Translations under genes and position numbers: made by a program
Assembly: GCF_901709675.1 (NCBI RefSeq)
Contig: NC_051090.1
Span: 2,477,342-2,541,341, forward strand
Length of the DNA: 64,000 bases
Origin: Syngnathus acus
Lineage: Eukaryota; Chordata; Actinopteri; Syngnathiformes; Syngnathidae
Direction: 5' to 3'
Notes under the pieces: generated by a model
What the model saw: the letters and a program-made list of their open reading frames with translations, nothing else
Database searches by the model: none
What the model was told of the DNA's origin: nothing
In this document: positions 18,939 to 36,254 of the stretch, piece by piece
Layout of the letters: each line of letters begins with the position of its first letter
How positions within the stretch are numbered: the first letter of the stretch is position 1

Positions 18939-20680
18939 GAGCACGCGTCTGAGCACTTTACAGGCCTCAAAATACGAACAACCAAAAAAACAAAAACTGT
19001 GTCCCGCACACACTAAACAAATACATAGAATAAAATAAAGCCTATCCTCCGACCAGGTTGAGAAAAAAAGTGAGGGAAAAGTTTATTTTATAAGAATATT
19101 GTCAGTGAAAAAATATTTGCTTGTATGACTTGTTTAAGGGACTGCAATGTGATTAAAATTGTTTTTTACAGGGGTGCAAAAATTAGACATACCGCTGGAG
19201 TATTTAATTTGTATTTGTCCTTTGTGGTTTCTGTAAACCAATGAGCGGTTACACGTAATTGGAATACGATCATACAAAAAACATTTTTATGAAGTCTTAA
19301 CCGTTTGAGGTCAAATTCGAACGTGTAGCCTTCGGTATCAACCGGCTAAAACCACATGAACACCACTAGAGGGTGCTAAGATCCCTAACATAGGTGGCCA
19401 AACGTGCCTAAAATCACAAACCACTAGAGGGTGCTAAAACTACAAAAACCGTCGAAAATGCTTCGTATTTTCTACAAACAACCATCCAGAAATCATTTAG
19501 TATATTCCACGTGAATTAATATACATAGTGGTTATGAGCATTTTTAAAAATGATTCAAGACTTACCGGTTGATTCTTTGCGGGGCTTTGCGTTGGCTCAT
19601 CTTGACATTCAGGACGGCAATTCTGTGACGTCATCTTGAAAGACTTGATGTCATTTAAAAGCTGTGTGACAAGAGGCAGTGTCATTTACTTGGCTCATCC
19701 CCCTAAAGAAAAATGAATGCCTAACTGTGAATATGCGCTTGTATTCCAAATTATAATTTATATTCAGAAAACACTAAATGTCATGCCTTAACCTTCGAAG
19801 TGGGACTTTGTTCCTTTTTAGGGGGATTTTGTGTGTTGTCCTGAAAAAACATTAGCTACGGCTCTTTTTAAACCTTTAATTTAGTGCAGCATTACACTAG
19901 CCCGACACACGTGGACCTTGCACTCGCTTGTGGTCTACAAGTGCTTGAAAAATTTGGATTGTGTGATTTCCAATTTGCTCTTTTGACGTAATATTTGCCG
20001 TGATGCCTTCGAAGAGTTTGCGTTCCTCTTCAAAGAAACCCAGCTCTTGGTTTCACTCATGCTTCATTAAAAACTGCGGTCGAAAGTCAAACATGAGGCC
20101 TGGTTGAGTTGAACTACCCGTGACTTGGTCAATTAGACTTATTTTGGTTATTAAAATTGGTAGACATATTTTGAACCTAAACGCATTTGTTCTACTAAAA
20201 TACAATTCACGAGTGCACTACGGTACTTTTTTAAATTTAAGAAGCTGCACTTAACTAGCTTGCACTTATATTTGAAAGCAGAACGTAAAGTCTTTTTTAG
20301 TTTTACCTTCACTTTGGAAGTCAATGTTACAGGTTGCAAGTTCGACAACCTTACCGCTTCGTGTTCATATTGCTTCTGTCAAGTGCGCATGCGTAGCCCG
20401 GCCAGGAAGTAAACCCGCCAGCCGCATCAAACACCGGACTGGCCTGTCAAACACGAACCCGGAACGAGAATGCTTATTTCGTGAGGAGAATGATGTCATG
20501 GTGACTCGACCAGTTTCCAACCATTAACGCCAAGCAGACTGACTAAAAGCGCGGACCTACTTCGCTTTATTTTACCTGGATGATCCAACTGTCCACTACC
20601 ACTTCCTGTTTACCCTCTGACCCTGATTCTTAAAGGCACAGGATGAGATAATCGAAAGCGATCGATTCTTCCAGCGTGGA
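18939..20680. other. Spacer between the two plcxd1 copies
   Basis: The poly(A) site of copy A lies near 19030. A 17-bp sequence CCACTAGAGGGTGCTAA occurs twice (19363-19379 and 19421-19437), each with a CTCF-like core. No gene was recognised. The last few hundred bases are more GC-rich and probably hold the promoter of copy B. Confidence 0.5.
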
Positions 20681-22689
20681 ATGTGGGGGAGGCTGTCCTC
20701 ACCGACACGGTCCATGTCCAGCGACGTTGAGGAGACCCCCGACATGGATCACTGGTGCGAAGACTGGATGTCCAATTTGCCGAAGGAGCTGTTGGACGTC
20801 CCGTTGACCCACTTGGCAATACCGGGTACTGTGTCTTTAATTACAAATCTCTGCTTCATCAATGACAACAACTAGGACGTTGAGTCATGTATTGTCCTGA
20901 AATAACGTCAGTATAACTTAAAACGCATGAGTTTAAAATATTTTGGAGTAATAACCCAAAACATTAGGCACAACGCTTCACATGCTGTAATACTACAGTT
21001 ATTCATACAATTATGCAATATTACTTCCCATTTGGATCTAATTAATTTATGTGCGCACACACGGGCTTTTACTAAAAATTCCTTCAACAGTACCTCATTG
21101 TAAGTGCAAGAACCTGTTCTGGTTGTTCAGCATGTGTTTGTGCACGTGTCTTCCAGGTAGTCACGACGCAATGAGCTACTGCCTGGACATCTCCTCCCCC
21201 CTGGTGAGGTCTGAGTCAGACCTGTTCAAGGTGCTTGATGGACTTTGCTGCTGCCTCACCAGGCCCACCGTTTTCAAATGGGCCACCACGCAGGTACCAC
21301 CTCTGGAGATCACAAATACAGATATGAACACAAGTCTGACGAGTTTTTGTCACTTCATCTTATGTCATCAAGGAGGAATTTTTACTAGGGAAATAAAAAT
21401 GTGTGCTATGCAAAAAGTAAAATGTGAGCAATTCAGTTCAATTACATTTGAAATTGCGCAATATTGTAATTTTTTCCCATGTATATAACAACATCCCCAA
21501 AGAAAGCCATATTTTGAAATGCTGTGCACTCAGGAACGCTGCATCGAAGATCAGCTGTCAATGGGCATTCGGTATTTTGACCTGCGCGTGGCCCACAAAC
21601 CCAACGACCCGTCGTCGGAGTTGTACTTTACACACATTTTATACACACACGTCACCGTCCTGGTGAGTGACACCCGACGCTCGCTGAGTTTCGCCCTGAC
21701 GAATGAGCTCAAACGCACGCTTACTATTGACCAATCAGGACACTCTGTGGTCCGTGGCTTCCTGGCTGGAGAGTCATCCCAAGGAGGTGGTCATCCTGGC
21801 CTGCAGACACTTTGAGGGGCTCAGCAATGCACTCCATCACTTCTTCATATGCAACATCAAGAAGATCTTTGGCACTAAACTCTGTTTGCGCCAGGTGATG
21901 TGGTATGCTTTGGAGCTGTTTCTTTCCATTGCTAGATCTTCGACGTGATGCTTTGGACTACAAGATGCTTCTTTTCATTGAGTTTTTTGAGCGTATACTT
22001 TCCACGATGAGACGTCCCTTGCTCTAACTCGAGAATCACGTTTGTCTTTTGCCGCTCAGGAAGCCGACTGGTCCCTGAGGTCTCTGTGGGCGTCGGGTCG
22101 TCAGGTTCTGCTCTCGTACGACGCCGACGTAGCCTCCCGACACGCTGACCTGCTCCCTGGCATTCCCTACTGGTGGGCCAATGAGCGCACGGCCTGCAGC
22201 GCCATCAACTTCCTGGAGTGGAACAAGCAGCTCGGAAGGCCTCGTGAGTCCACTTGACATCTCCTCACCATGACATCGGGTAGCAAGACCTGCAAGGCGC
22301 TCAAGCATTTTTAGAATGATTCTACCCGTATGTTGTTGATCAAACATTTGAGGTGCAGGTATTATTTTTGTCCACTGGGGGTCGCCTTTCTGAATATTCG
22401 ACTGCATCTGTTTGTCCCCGCAGAGGGTTTCTTCGTGGCGGGCTTAAACCTGACTGCTTACAGGAATTACATCCTCACCAACCCCAAGGAGTCTTTACGC
22501 ACGATGACCTTGGCTCAGTGGAAGAGCCTAAGCGAGTGGGTGAAGCAGCAGACCCCCGGCTCGGACCCCCACAGCCTCAATATCATCGCCGGGGACTTCG
22601 TGGGCCTGCTCCCCCTCTGCCCCCTCGTTGTGGAACTCAACAGGAAACTACTGACGGATAAAAAGCAGCACACTGAAAACGGATGCTAA
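20681..22689 (+). CDS. plcxd1: plcxd1 gene B, PI-PLC X domain-containing protein 1 (downstream tandem copy)
   Basis: Exons: 20681-20825, 21157-21293, 21534-21662, 21739-21894, 22060-22243, 22424-22689; 338 residues. It matches the human PLCXD1 layout closely: EDWMSNLPKELLDVPLTHL, IPGSHDAMSYCLD (His51), DLRVAHKP, HPKEVVILACRHFEGLS, IPYWWANE and NIIAGDFVG. The predicted role is a cytosolic X-domain phosphodiesterase; the physiological substrate is unsettled. It lies tail-to-tail with gtpbp6, as in the human pseudoautosomal region, which is why this copy is called plcxd1. The N-terminus is uncertain: the Met at 20681 is used, but an upstream in-frame exon cannot be excluded. Confidence 0.88.
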
Positions 22690-22934
22690 CAGAATCCTCG
22701 TGGACATTTGCACCAGCCAATCAAGTCTGTTCGTTGAACACTTTTTTATTACTGTGTGGTAAATCGTACTGTGAAATGCAAATGCAATAGTTAGCTTGTC
22801 GTGGTGGTCACAATAGTAGGAACAACTGAGCGTACTGTCTGTTGATGTATCAAGAGTTACGCAACAACCGGATTCATTACATTCTGCCGCCTAAGGAGGA
22901 AATTGTTTTTTACAATGAGTCATGTAGTTGGTCG
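22690..22934. other. Convergent 3' ends of plcxd1 and gtpbp6
   Basis: Only 245 bp separate the two stop codons. TTTATT at 22745-22750 reads as AATAAA on the minus strand and probably ends gtpbp6, so the transcripts are likely to overlap or abut. Confidence 0.6.
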
Positions 22935-25391
22935 CTAGCCAAACATCTTCCTGTAGCGCCCGTACGCGGCGTTACCGATGACCACCTGAACGACGGCCGA
23001 GCCCTCGTCGGCGTCCACGCTGACGTCCTGCACGGCGGCCTCCCTGTACAGCCAACTGAGGAGCACAAAGGTAATTATGACACAGCTTGTGGCGTCTGGC
23101 CTGAACGTGGTCACCTCACCTGAGCTGCGGTGTACTGAGGTCCACTTTCAGGCTGACGAGACGTTTGCCCGTCGCGGCCACCACGCGCTCTTCCACTGTT
23201 AACTTCAGAACCTCCAGACCACGCCCTTCCAGGGCCGAGATGGCCAGGGCGTCGGTTTCCGTCCATTCATAACTGGAAATCAGAACGTTTGTTTATTGAT
23301 GTGTGCCAAATAAAAGCCAAAGAAAGAGTGACTTACTTGTCGATGAGGTCAATCTTGTTATGGACTTCGATCATGGAGCTCATGAGTGCGTCTGGCACTC
23401 GGAGGTTCCTCAAGACGTTCAATACGTTGGCCTTCTGGTTGACGTTCTCCGGATGGCTCACGTCCCGTACGTGAACTAACACGTCCTGACGCACGCACGA
23501 GACAAATGTGGACCAACATTCATAAAATCACTTTTTAGGGTTGCATACCGAGTGCTTGATGTCTTCTAGCGTGGCGGCGAACGAGTCGATGAGCTGGTGC
23601 GGCAGCTGCGAAAGGAAACCGATGGTGTCCACGTAGAGGACGGTGACCCGGCTGGGCAGCAGGCCCGCGTGCACAGTCACGTCCAGCGTGGCGAAAAGCC
23701 GATCTTGCGGATGCAGCCCCGCGTCGCCCGTCAGCGCTTTGATCAGCGTTGTTTTGCCTGCGGACATTTGCGGAAATTTGAATTTGCTGAAAATGCGGCC
23801 ATCAATTGAAGTGACTTGTCTCACCACAGTTGGTGTATCCCAGCACAGAGACGACGGGGAACTCTTTGTGCTTCCGACGGGTTCGAAGCAGTTGCCGCTT
23901 CCTGCTCAGCTTTTCCAGCGCCGTGCGAATCTTCATCTCACGCTCCCTCAACACCCTTTGCTGGACCTCCAGTTGCGTCTCGCCTGCATAGACCACCAAC
24001 ATCAAAATGGCCAGGTTGCTTAAAATTAAAAAAAAACTCCCGTGGCGGTGGTCAGTTTGCAATGTTGGTTACCCGATCCTCCGATGTACCGGTTGCCTCC
24101 GCCCTGCTGGTCCATGTTGACAAATTCATTTTTCAAACGTGACCTGCCAGGGGGAAAAAAAGTTGACATTAAACACCATTATTATTGTAATGTTTATTTT
24201 TGTTTACATAATTGTAGCATAGACTTTTGTGTGGTACCTTAGCAGAGGGATTTCGGCCAGCGAGATTTGTAGCTTAGCCTCTTTGGTTTTGGCGTTACAG
24301 CGGAAGATATGAAGCACCAGTGAGTATCGGTCCAACACCTTCACCCCCCACGCATCCTCTAGCTCCCTCTAGAGGACAACAAGCAGATTTACAGTGATTT
24401 GGCATATAGGCGCTAAACGTTTTTTGTGAACACAGGCACACTACTATAAAAAGAAGAAACCAATTAGTCATCCCTACCTAATTTGTGGGCCAATTAAAAG
24501 CTCAGATATGATAATGTATCGTCACGTCAATCTGAAATTCCAAGTGTTAAAATTTCTGCACAACTAGAGTGACATCACCTCTGACGATGGCGACAGGCGC
24601 TCCACGTTGACAAAAACGGCAGTGATGCCCGCTGTCCGTCTGATTCTCTCTGCGTAGGGAAGAGAAACACGTGATGATTGACAACCTGTTCGACCTATGA
24701 TGCTAAAGTGACGGTGTGAACATGAAGTACCCGTGAGCATCTGGAAGTTTCCTTTGCCGAAGATCTTCCTCTTCTCTGGGGTCTTGGTGGACAGGATGAG
24801 GCGATCCACCACGGACCACTTGTCCAGCGTGTTGACCAGCGCCACCGCCTCCGCCATCATCAGCTCGGCTGCAGGGGGGGGGGGGGAGTCATGTGACCGA
24901 TCGAGAGTGATTCAATTGGCCTGACCACAATATCCGCCTGGTTGACTACGATTTACCTGTGGTCAGGTGTTGCTTCCTGCTTCCCCACTTCACATCAGGG
25001 TGGACCACAAAGATCCGATGCGGGCCACCTGTAAGGGTCGTGGCAGGCTGCAACTCCCGAAACAGCTCGTCCGCCTCCTCCTCCATCGAGTCTTCATCCT
25101 CATCATCTTCCTGCTCTGTGAAACCTGCACGTAGTAGTTGTACTTTAGTTGCTTTTCAAGGTGGTTGTACTTTATTTCCCAAGCACCTGTGCCTTCAGTG
25201 AAGTCGTCCGAGCGCCTCAGGATGGAGCGAGAGAGGCCAAACGCTCTGCTGCACTGCGGCGTGGGGGCATCTCCGTGCAATGGAAGACAGCTCGTCCACG
25301 CTGGGGGCACTGATGCTACTGCCCGGCTGTTGCGTGCACGGACTCGGTGCAAGAAAGACGACCACGCGTGGATCCTCCTCACGATTGCCAT
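22935..25391 (-). CDS. gtpbp6: gtpbp6, HflX-family GTP-binding protein 6
   Basis: Exons, 5' to 3': 25187-25391, 24957-25124, 24731-24868, 24579-24649, 24238-24368, 24073-24143, 23825-23983, 23549-23757, 23337-23485, 23120-23272, 22935-23055; 524 residues. GTPBP6 is the mitochondrial relative of bacterial HflX, acting in mitoribosome dissociation and assembly. The arginine-rich N-terminus (AIVRRIHAW) is compatible with a mitochondrial presequence. The HflX N-domain covers the first half, with a QQGGGNRYIGGSGETQLE-type glycine-rich linker. G1 is GYTNCGKTTL, G3 is DTIGFLSQLP, G4 is NKID and G5 ISALEG. The intron ends agree in phase throughout. ETS-like CACTTCCGG sequence lies about 500 bp upstream. 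Confidence 0.95.
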
Positions 25392-26694
25392 GTTATTTGC
25401 GGTCTCTCAATCACGTCATGTAAACTAACATTGTAATTCACCGTTTCCTCATACTACATAAATACTCGCAACATACTACTGCGTAACCCAAACAGTACAA
25501 ATGCAACCCTAATTATGCTTGCAGGCAACAGTTACCATGGATTAAATACTACGATATATTCAGAGTTACTAACTACGAAGTAATTAGTTTAATGCAGCTA
25601 AAGTGATTTAGTTATCAAGTAATTTGCGTTTGGGTGATGTTTTCTTCCTATATCTGCAGCGATAATGCCTGCAAAATGAAATGCGGAAAAACAAGTTTAT
25701 CACCATCGCTGCCATATTGTGTTTTTGCGTCACTTCCTGTATTTTTTCAATAAACCTTTTAACTACTTTTGTACAGATAACGAGCGAGCAAAAACAAAGT
25801 TTACTCATAGAAGGAGCAATATACACTATTTAGTCAATGAAACAAACAATACGACATTTTGAATAGTGTTATACGTTTTTTGTATTATTTATGCTGTAAA
25901 CGTCACTTCCGGTCGCTAAATTGTTTCGGTACGTCAATGTCAATAATGAGTTTCAGTTTCTTGTTTACAAAATACACAATAGTAAATTAAGGAGACCACA
26001 ACACTTCAAAGTTAATATTGTTTATGGTGTTGTCACGGTGCTTTTCGCTATGCCACGTCCTCTCTACAATTTTAAAAACTAGTTATTGTTTATTGCTTAA
26101 AACAAAAATTATTTCTCGTTTTTGGGGGGCAATTGCCCTCTAAAGGATCATGGCGTCATTAGGCTTTAAAATTCGATTCAATTTCACTCTTTCATGGGAT
26201 ATGCTTCGTCTCAAGAACAGTTAGATGAGCATTTGTTATCGGTCTTTCTAATACATAAATAATGCATGTAATATTTAACCTTTACCAATGTCAAATTAGA
26301 AATATTAGTACGGAATTGATAGGTGAAATATGGGCGTCAGAGGTGATTCATGTCATTGAAATCCCCTCTCCCGGCCGCCTCCAGGGTTTAGTGGGCGTGT
26401 GCTCAAAAGGTGAGAGAAACCAAACAGGTTGGACCGAACACATCAATGGCCCCTCCTGATACAAATTCAGCAGTCTTGAAAGCGAATCCTTCATGTCTCA
26501 TCTTCCTTTCGCTTCTTCCCACACTTTTCACGCCGTGAGTGTAAAGAGGAGCGACAAAAACTTTTACGGCGCGACAAGACGCAACATGACGCTGACATTC
26601 CTTTGGGGTGAACAATTGATGCGGAGTTAGACAACTTCAGCGTCAAGAGTTTTCATAAAAAAAGGGGAAATCAGTGTTAGGGGGCAGAGAGGCG
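25392..26694. other. gtpbp6 / icoslg-like divergent interval
   Basis: About 1.3 kb, AT-rich. GTCACTTCCGGTCGC at 25903-25917 is an ETS-type site that could serve gtpbp6 or an upstream exon. No coding region was recognised. Confidence 0.4.
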
Positions 26695-28122
26695 ATGCGC
26701 GGGCCACTGTGGAGCACAGGACTACTGCTCAGCTTCTTCTTCACCTGCTGCAACGCTTGGGGTAAGATTTAAATCCACATTTAATGACGTCACGGTGAGT
26801 TTTACTTCGTGTGCAATACAAGGAAAAGGCTAACAAACTGGTCTCTTTACAAACAACATGAAAATTGTGGAAATGCTCTCCCCAGACGTGGAGTGCGTGC
26901 TGGGCATTGTGGGCCAGCCGCTGCGGCTTTCCTGCTTTTACCCGGAAGCCCTCACCTTGGCCAATGTCTCTGTTGAGTGGAGGAGGAATGAGAATAAGGT
27001 GGTTGGAGACGACGATGACAACGACGACGCTCTCACCGGCAATTTCACACTAAGCCTGCCCACCGTGGACCCACAGGAAGACAATGCATCCTATAGTGTC
27101 ATTATTAGCGCTCGGGAAAACCGCAGCCTGGAGGCCTGCTCGCTCTGTGTCAAGGTCGCTGGTAAGTTTGTTTTATTTTATTTATTTATTAAAAATACAT
27201 TTCCTTTAAATTTCGAAAATAGAGACCCGAGTCTTACCTCCGTGTTATTTCTGTGCGTCAGCTCCATTTAGCGCTCCCGAGCTGCGGTGGGAGGCGGCGG
27301 TGGAAAATGTCCCCAGTGTCTTCCAGTGCGATTCGGGCGGCGGTTTCCCCAAGCCGGTTGTGGACTGGCTGATTGACGACGGGGCCCAGGAAATCCCAGA
27401 GGGCTCGGTACAGACCCAGGTGGAGCTGCGGGAAGACTCTCGCCTCTACCACGTCACCAGCTACTTGTCCGTCAACGTGACGGACAACAACGTGTCCTGC
27501 GTGGTTCACAACACGCTACTCAACCAGACCCTAACCTCCACCACACGTATGTGGGATGTCACTGCAGGGGGTAAGGGGAGGATTGTGATGTCACTGGAAA
27601 GGGGGTCGGCATGGTCTGATGGCCAATATGGTGGCCCTGATCTATGCACGTTTATATGTGGGTCCCGATGGCTTCTTCCTTGTCTCTGCTTAGATGCGGT
27701 GTGGCATGGCCCCGTGGTGACCCGGGCCAAAGACGCCCTGTGGGTATTCAGCACGGCTCTGTGCGTTGTGGTGGGTATCATGGTGGCCGTGGGCTTGGGC
27801 TACCAAATCCACCTGGACCGGGTGAGCAAGAGGAAGAAGATACAACACCGGAGCAGAAGGGACAGAGGTAAATATAGGCGGGCACTGAAATAGTTTGGTC
27901 CCGGGTGAAACTCTCACATGTGCATTTCGTCAAAATTGGAACTTAGAACATTTTTCAAAATGATTAAGGATTTGGATAGCAACTATTAAAATAATGCAGT
28001 CAGATTTTTGCATTCTCTACTGTCAAATAACGGCACCGCCATCTGCAGGTTACCACAGGAGACGTCAGCAATCCGAGGAAACGGAAGTGGTCACGTTGCA
28101 TTCGTGGGAGTCCAACGTCTAA
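26695..28122 (+). CDS. icoslg: ICOS-ligand-like B7 family membrane protein
   Basis: Exons: 26695-26761, 26886-27161, 27262-27546, 27694-27867, 28049-28122; 291 residues. The architecture is signal peptide (MRGPLWSTGLLLSFFF), V-like Ig domain (exon 2), C-like Ig domain (exon 3), membrane helix (VFSTALCVVVGIMVAVGLGY) and a short basic tail, each on its own exon as in B7 genes. The C domain shares FPKPVVDWLI, LYHVTSYL and LLNQTLT with ICOSLG (GYPRPNVYWI, LYDVVSVL, LLQQNLT in human), making ICOSLG the best match; another fish B7 member is possible. B7 ligands engage ICOS/CD28-type receptors on T cells. Several N-glycosylation sequons are present. Oddities: the usual second V-domain cysteine is replaced (SYSVIIS), and there is an Asp-rich loop. 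The poly(A) signal is at 28464-28469. Confidence 0.7.
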
Positions 28123-28577
28123 TCGTCCAACTTTGAAATGTTCCTTCTGCACGTGATCGATATTGAACCGCAAGTTGGCTATTTTAATTTGAAACAGACA
28201 TTTCATACTCGGAAGCACCTTCCTGGAAAGTTAGAAAAAGAAATTGACATGTCAAAAACAATATGTACAAAAAGCTCTCAAGGACTCACGGAGAAGATTG
28301 AAAAGGAAACGGAAGAAAGGAATTTGCCTAAACCATAAATAAGGTGTAATTTTTTTAATGGAGGATTCACCATGAAAAAGGAGATGTGACGATTTGTTCA
28401 TCACTGCTCGAATGTTTTAATGAATTCTTGGCACTTTAGCTTTGGAGCTCTCAGTTTTTTTCCAATAAATTCATTTTTTTCACAATGTGTTTATAAAATC
28501 ATTCTTCATTCATCTCAAGTCAAAAGACGCACCTCTTAACGTCAAACAATCACAAGTGAAAAACGTTCACCATCTTG
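28123..28577. other. Convergent 3'UTRs of the icoslg-like gene and nit2
   Basis: 455 bp between stop codons. AATAAA at 28464-28469 (plus) serves the B7 gene; ATTAAA-type sequence near 28415 on the minus strand may serve nit2, in which case the two transcripts overlap. Confidence 0.5.
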
Positions 28578-30180
28578 TCATCTGGCCTCTCCCTGCGGAG
28601 AGGTGACGGCGTAGACGTCGTGGCGGCGCTTGCTGGTGATGGGGATCTGTTGCCGCACTTCAGCCAGGTACTGAAGGTCTGAAATCAGCGCGTCGCCGAA
28701 TGAAACACAAATTTAGACAATTTCATAAAACAAATATTCAAATTCAGGCTGTAAAACTTAGCCCAGTGCTTCTGTGCACTTGACACTCACCGATATCGGC
28801 GTAGATCACCGTCTCCTCCGCGCCGGCTTTCGAGATAACCTCCCCCCTTGAAATGAGACATCTTGGTGAAGCAGCATGTGGCTCATTCTTGTATTCTCTC
28901 CCATTCAAACAACCTTTAAGCGTTTCAAGTCAAGTGCTGCGTCTCACCAGGGGTTCACCACAGTGCTGTGACCCCAGGCCACGTAGGAGGCGCTCTCGTC
29001 CCTGGCGGGTGAAGCCGTGGCCACGTACACTTGGTTGTCCACAGCTCTGTGAATCACAGATATTTTCACACCATTGCGCTCGTGGATCGCAGTAGCGCTG
29101 TACATCGGAAAACCTCACCTGCCCCTCTGCAGGAGCTCCCAGTGGGCCGGACCCGTGGTCATGTTGAAGGCTCCTGGGTAGAGCAACAGCTGACACCCTG
29201 ACCAGCAGAGAAGAAGAACCTGTCAAAAAGCCTTATAACAAACATCAACGTTGGTGACACACTCACCCTTCCTGCTGTAGAGCTGCGCCAACTCGGCAAA
29301 CCTCAAGTCATAACAAATCCCCACGCCCACTTTGCAGAAGGCTGTGAGTAAATAGGACATTTGGAATATTGTCAAGACAAAAGAAAATAAATAAGAGCAA
29401 GTCGACGGCACTCACGTGTTTCAAACATGGACAAGGTGTTGCCTGGGCTGAGCGTTTCCGACTCCTGGAAGCAGATCTTGCCTGGAATGTCGATGTCGAA
29501 CAGGTGGATCTTGAAGAGGAAAAAGCAACAGTTTGTGTGTGTCATGTGTCTCTGTGTGTGGGAATCAAACTTCTTGGTGGTGTACCTTCCTGTGTTTGAC
29601 AAGGAGCTGTCCATCAGGTCCAAACACCAGACAGCTGTTGTACAACTTCCCTGCATCCTCCTCGGGGATGGAACCTAGTGCAATGAGAATGGAAATAAAA
29701 GTCATGGTGTTATACGTGAGAATTGGTGTGAAAGATTTGTAATAAATTGGGTTAGGCAGCAGGTTCTCACCTCCTACCAGGTAGACCTTGTTGTCCTTGG
29801 CTGCCTGGGAAAGAAGCTGCGTGGACTCTCCTGGGATCTTCTCAGCGTAGGTGGGAAAGAAACCGCTCCCATAAGGCGAATTGAAGCATTCCTGCAAGTT
29901 TTTAATTTAGTCAAATTTAATTTAAAAAAAAAAAATGGTACTGTGTCTTCTCACCGGAAGCAGCACCACTTTGCTGCCTTGTCCCGCCGCCTCGTCAATG
30001 AGTCTCCGAGCCCGGCTCAGGTTGTCCGCCTTGACGCTTCCCACCTGCAGCTGGATGACGGCAAGCCGGAACTCTGCGAGCAGCGACAACAAGACGCCAT
30101 TATATGTTTGTGTTTTAGTGAGGCTCTCAGTCGATAAAAAAGACACACTTACTGGACATTGCCTTCGCTATTGTAGACAT
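28578..30180 (-). CDS. nit2: nit2, omega-amidase
   Basis: Exons, 5' to 3': 30153-30180, 29955-30073, 29771-29891, 29586-29674, 29416-29509, 29267-29341, 29119-29197, 28948-29046, 28791-28846, 28578-28678; 286 residues (human 276). NIT2 hydrolyses alpha-ketoglutaramate and alpha-ketosuccinamate, completing glutamine and asparagine transamination in cytosol and mitochondria. The nitrilase-superfamily triad is intact: Glu50 (PECFNSPYG), Lys119 (HRKIHLFD) and Cys160 (GICYDLRF). [13 protein letters not shown] near the C-terminus is also family-typical. The first exon codes only nine residues and begins MSTIAKAMS, seven residues longer than human; the internal Met of that exon could also be used. 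It sits next to tbc1d23 and tomm70 as in human 3q12. Confidence 0.96.
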
Positions 30181-31517
30181 GAATACTACGGCTACTTGTA
30201 ACTAGTGTTCGTGCGTGGTGTATGTTTATATGCTAACTACATTAAGGCTAGCCGTCAACTGCTCTTCAAAGTAAAAGTAAATGATTAAGTTTATTTCTTC
30301 AAGTGAAGACTGATGACAGTATTGATAGCCTTAGACTTTCTTGATTATATGTAACACAATTCAACATTCATAGTTATTCATCGTACTTTGGCGACCTAGG
30401 TGTATACGCAATGCCATAAGACTTTACTCTGAAATGTAAAAGGAAGTGACGTTTTCAGGGGCGGAAATCTGTCCGCCAATCGCGTTTCTGTGCGAAACTT
30501 GGATTTATTAGGATTTTGTGGAATTTCCATTAGTTAATCAAAAACAACGATTATACAGCAGTGATATCGTTTTGTTTATTAAAATGGGAAATGTTTACAA
30601 AATAATAGCAGTACAGTAAGGTGCAAATTCAACCTTTTTTTTTTGCATTGCCAGCCGAGTGGTGCCATTCTTTTGTTAGTGATGTTAACCAGTGGTATTA
30701 AGACTAGGACCAATAGTTTAATTCTTGTTCATATACTTGCAAGTGTAATATTTACAGCACGATGCATTGGCGTAACGATCAGAGTGAAAAAAGTCATTCG
30801 TTGAAAGTTTTGTATTCAAGTTTGTGTCGACCATATTCTAATCAGTATGTATAATCAGTAATGTTTTCTTTAAAGCGCAAAAGTAAACTGCAAATAATTC
30901 TGTAATGAAACAAATGTTGATGCTCAGTTGCTACATCACACGCGAGATGAATTTAAAGCCTTGCTGCATACTCTTAACTTTGGAGATGCTTCACATAACA
31001 GCAGTACATCATATGTACATATTTATAATGAACCTCACATTGGGTTTCTACTTAAGGCTGACTGCTGGAAAAAAATCAAAGAACCTCGCCTCGACTGTAA
31101 CATTGCTGCTACTAGTCCTGTACATTCAGTACTTGTCCGCCTAAATTAACCGGTGTGGAAATAAGACAGCGAAAACACTGTTAAACATTTAACAAAGTGT
31201 GTCACATAATCATTGAACAACCGCTTGGATAGTAACGCTACCTTAAGGCCAGAGGAAAGCTTCCAAAGTGGAATAGCACTGCTTTAGAATGAACAAATAA
31301 TACAGTATAACCAATATATATATATATATATATTTCATAAGTTAGTGTAAAGAGGGCAGCATGATACGCTCTGGGCTCCCGCAGTTGTGCAGTGGAGCGG
31401 CGTGGCATCCGAGGGCCAACGCCGCACCGCGTCGGGGACCCGAGGTACTTCCAACAGTTTTTGTTAGGGGCAAGCGGGCACCAGACGCCGCCGTTGTCGT
31501 GGTCATCGTCTGTCATT
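30181..31517 (-). other. tbc1d23 3'UTR and nit2 upstream region
   Basis: TTTATT near 30578 reads AATAAA on the minus strand and may end tbc1d23, giving a 3'UTR of about 0.9 kb. The remaining 400 bp next to nit2 should hold its promoter. A dinucleotide (TA)n run lies at about 31313-31333. No gene was recognised. Confidence 0.5.
31313..31333. repeat. (TA)n microsatellite
   Basis: About ten TA units in the presumed tbc1d23 3'UTR. Confidence 0.9.

Positions 31518-36254
<4,737 letters not shown>

Noticed and set aside
24990-25186. Continuation of gtpbp6 exon 1 into the following frame
   Set aside because: The extended frame loses similarity; the GT donor at 25186 and next exon restore FTEQEDDEDED and the HflX N-domain.
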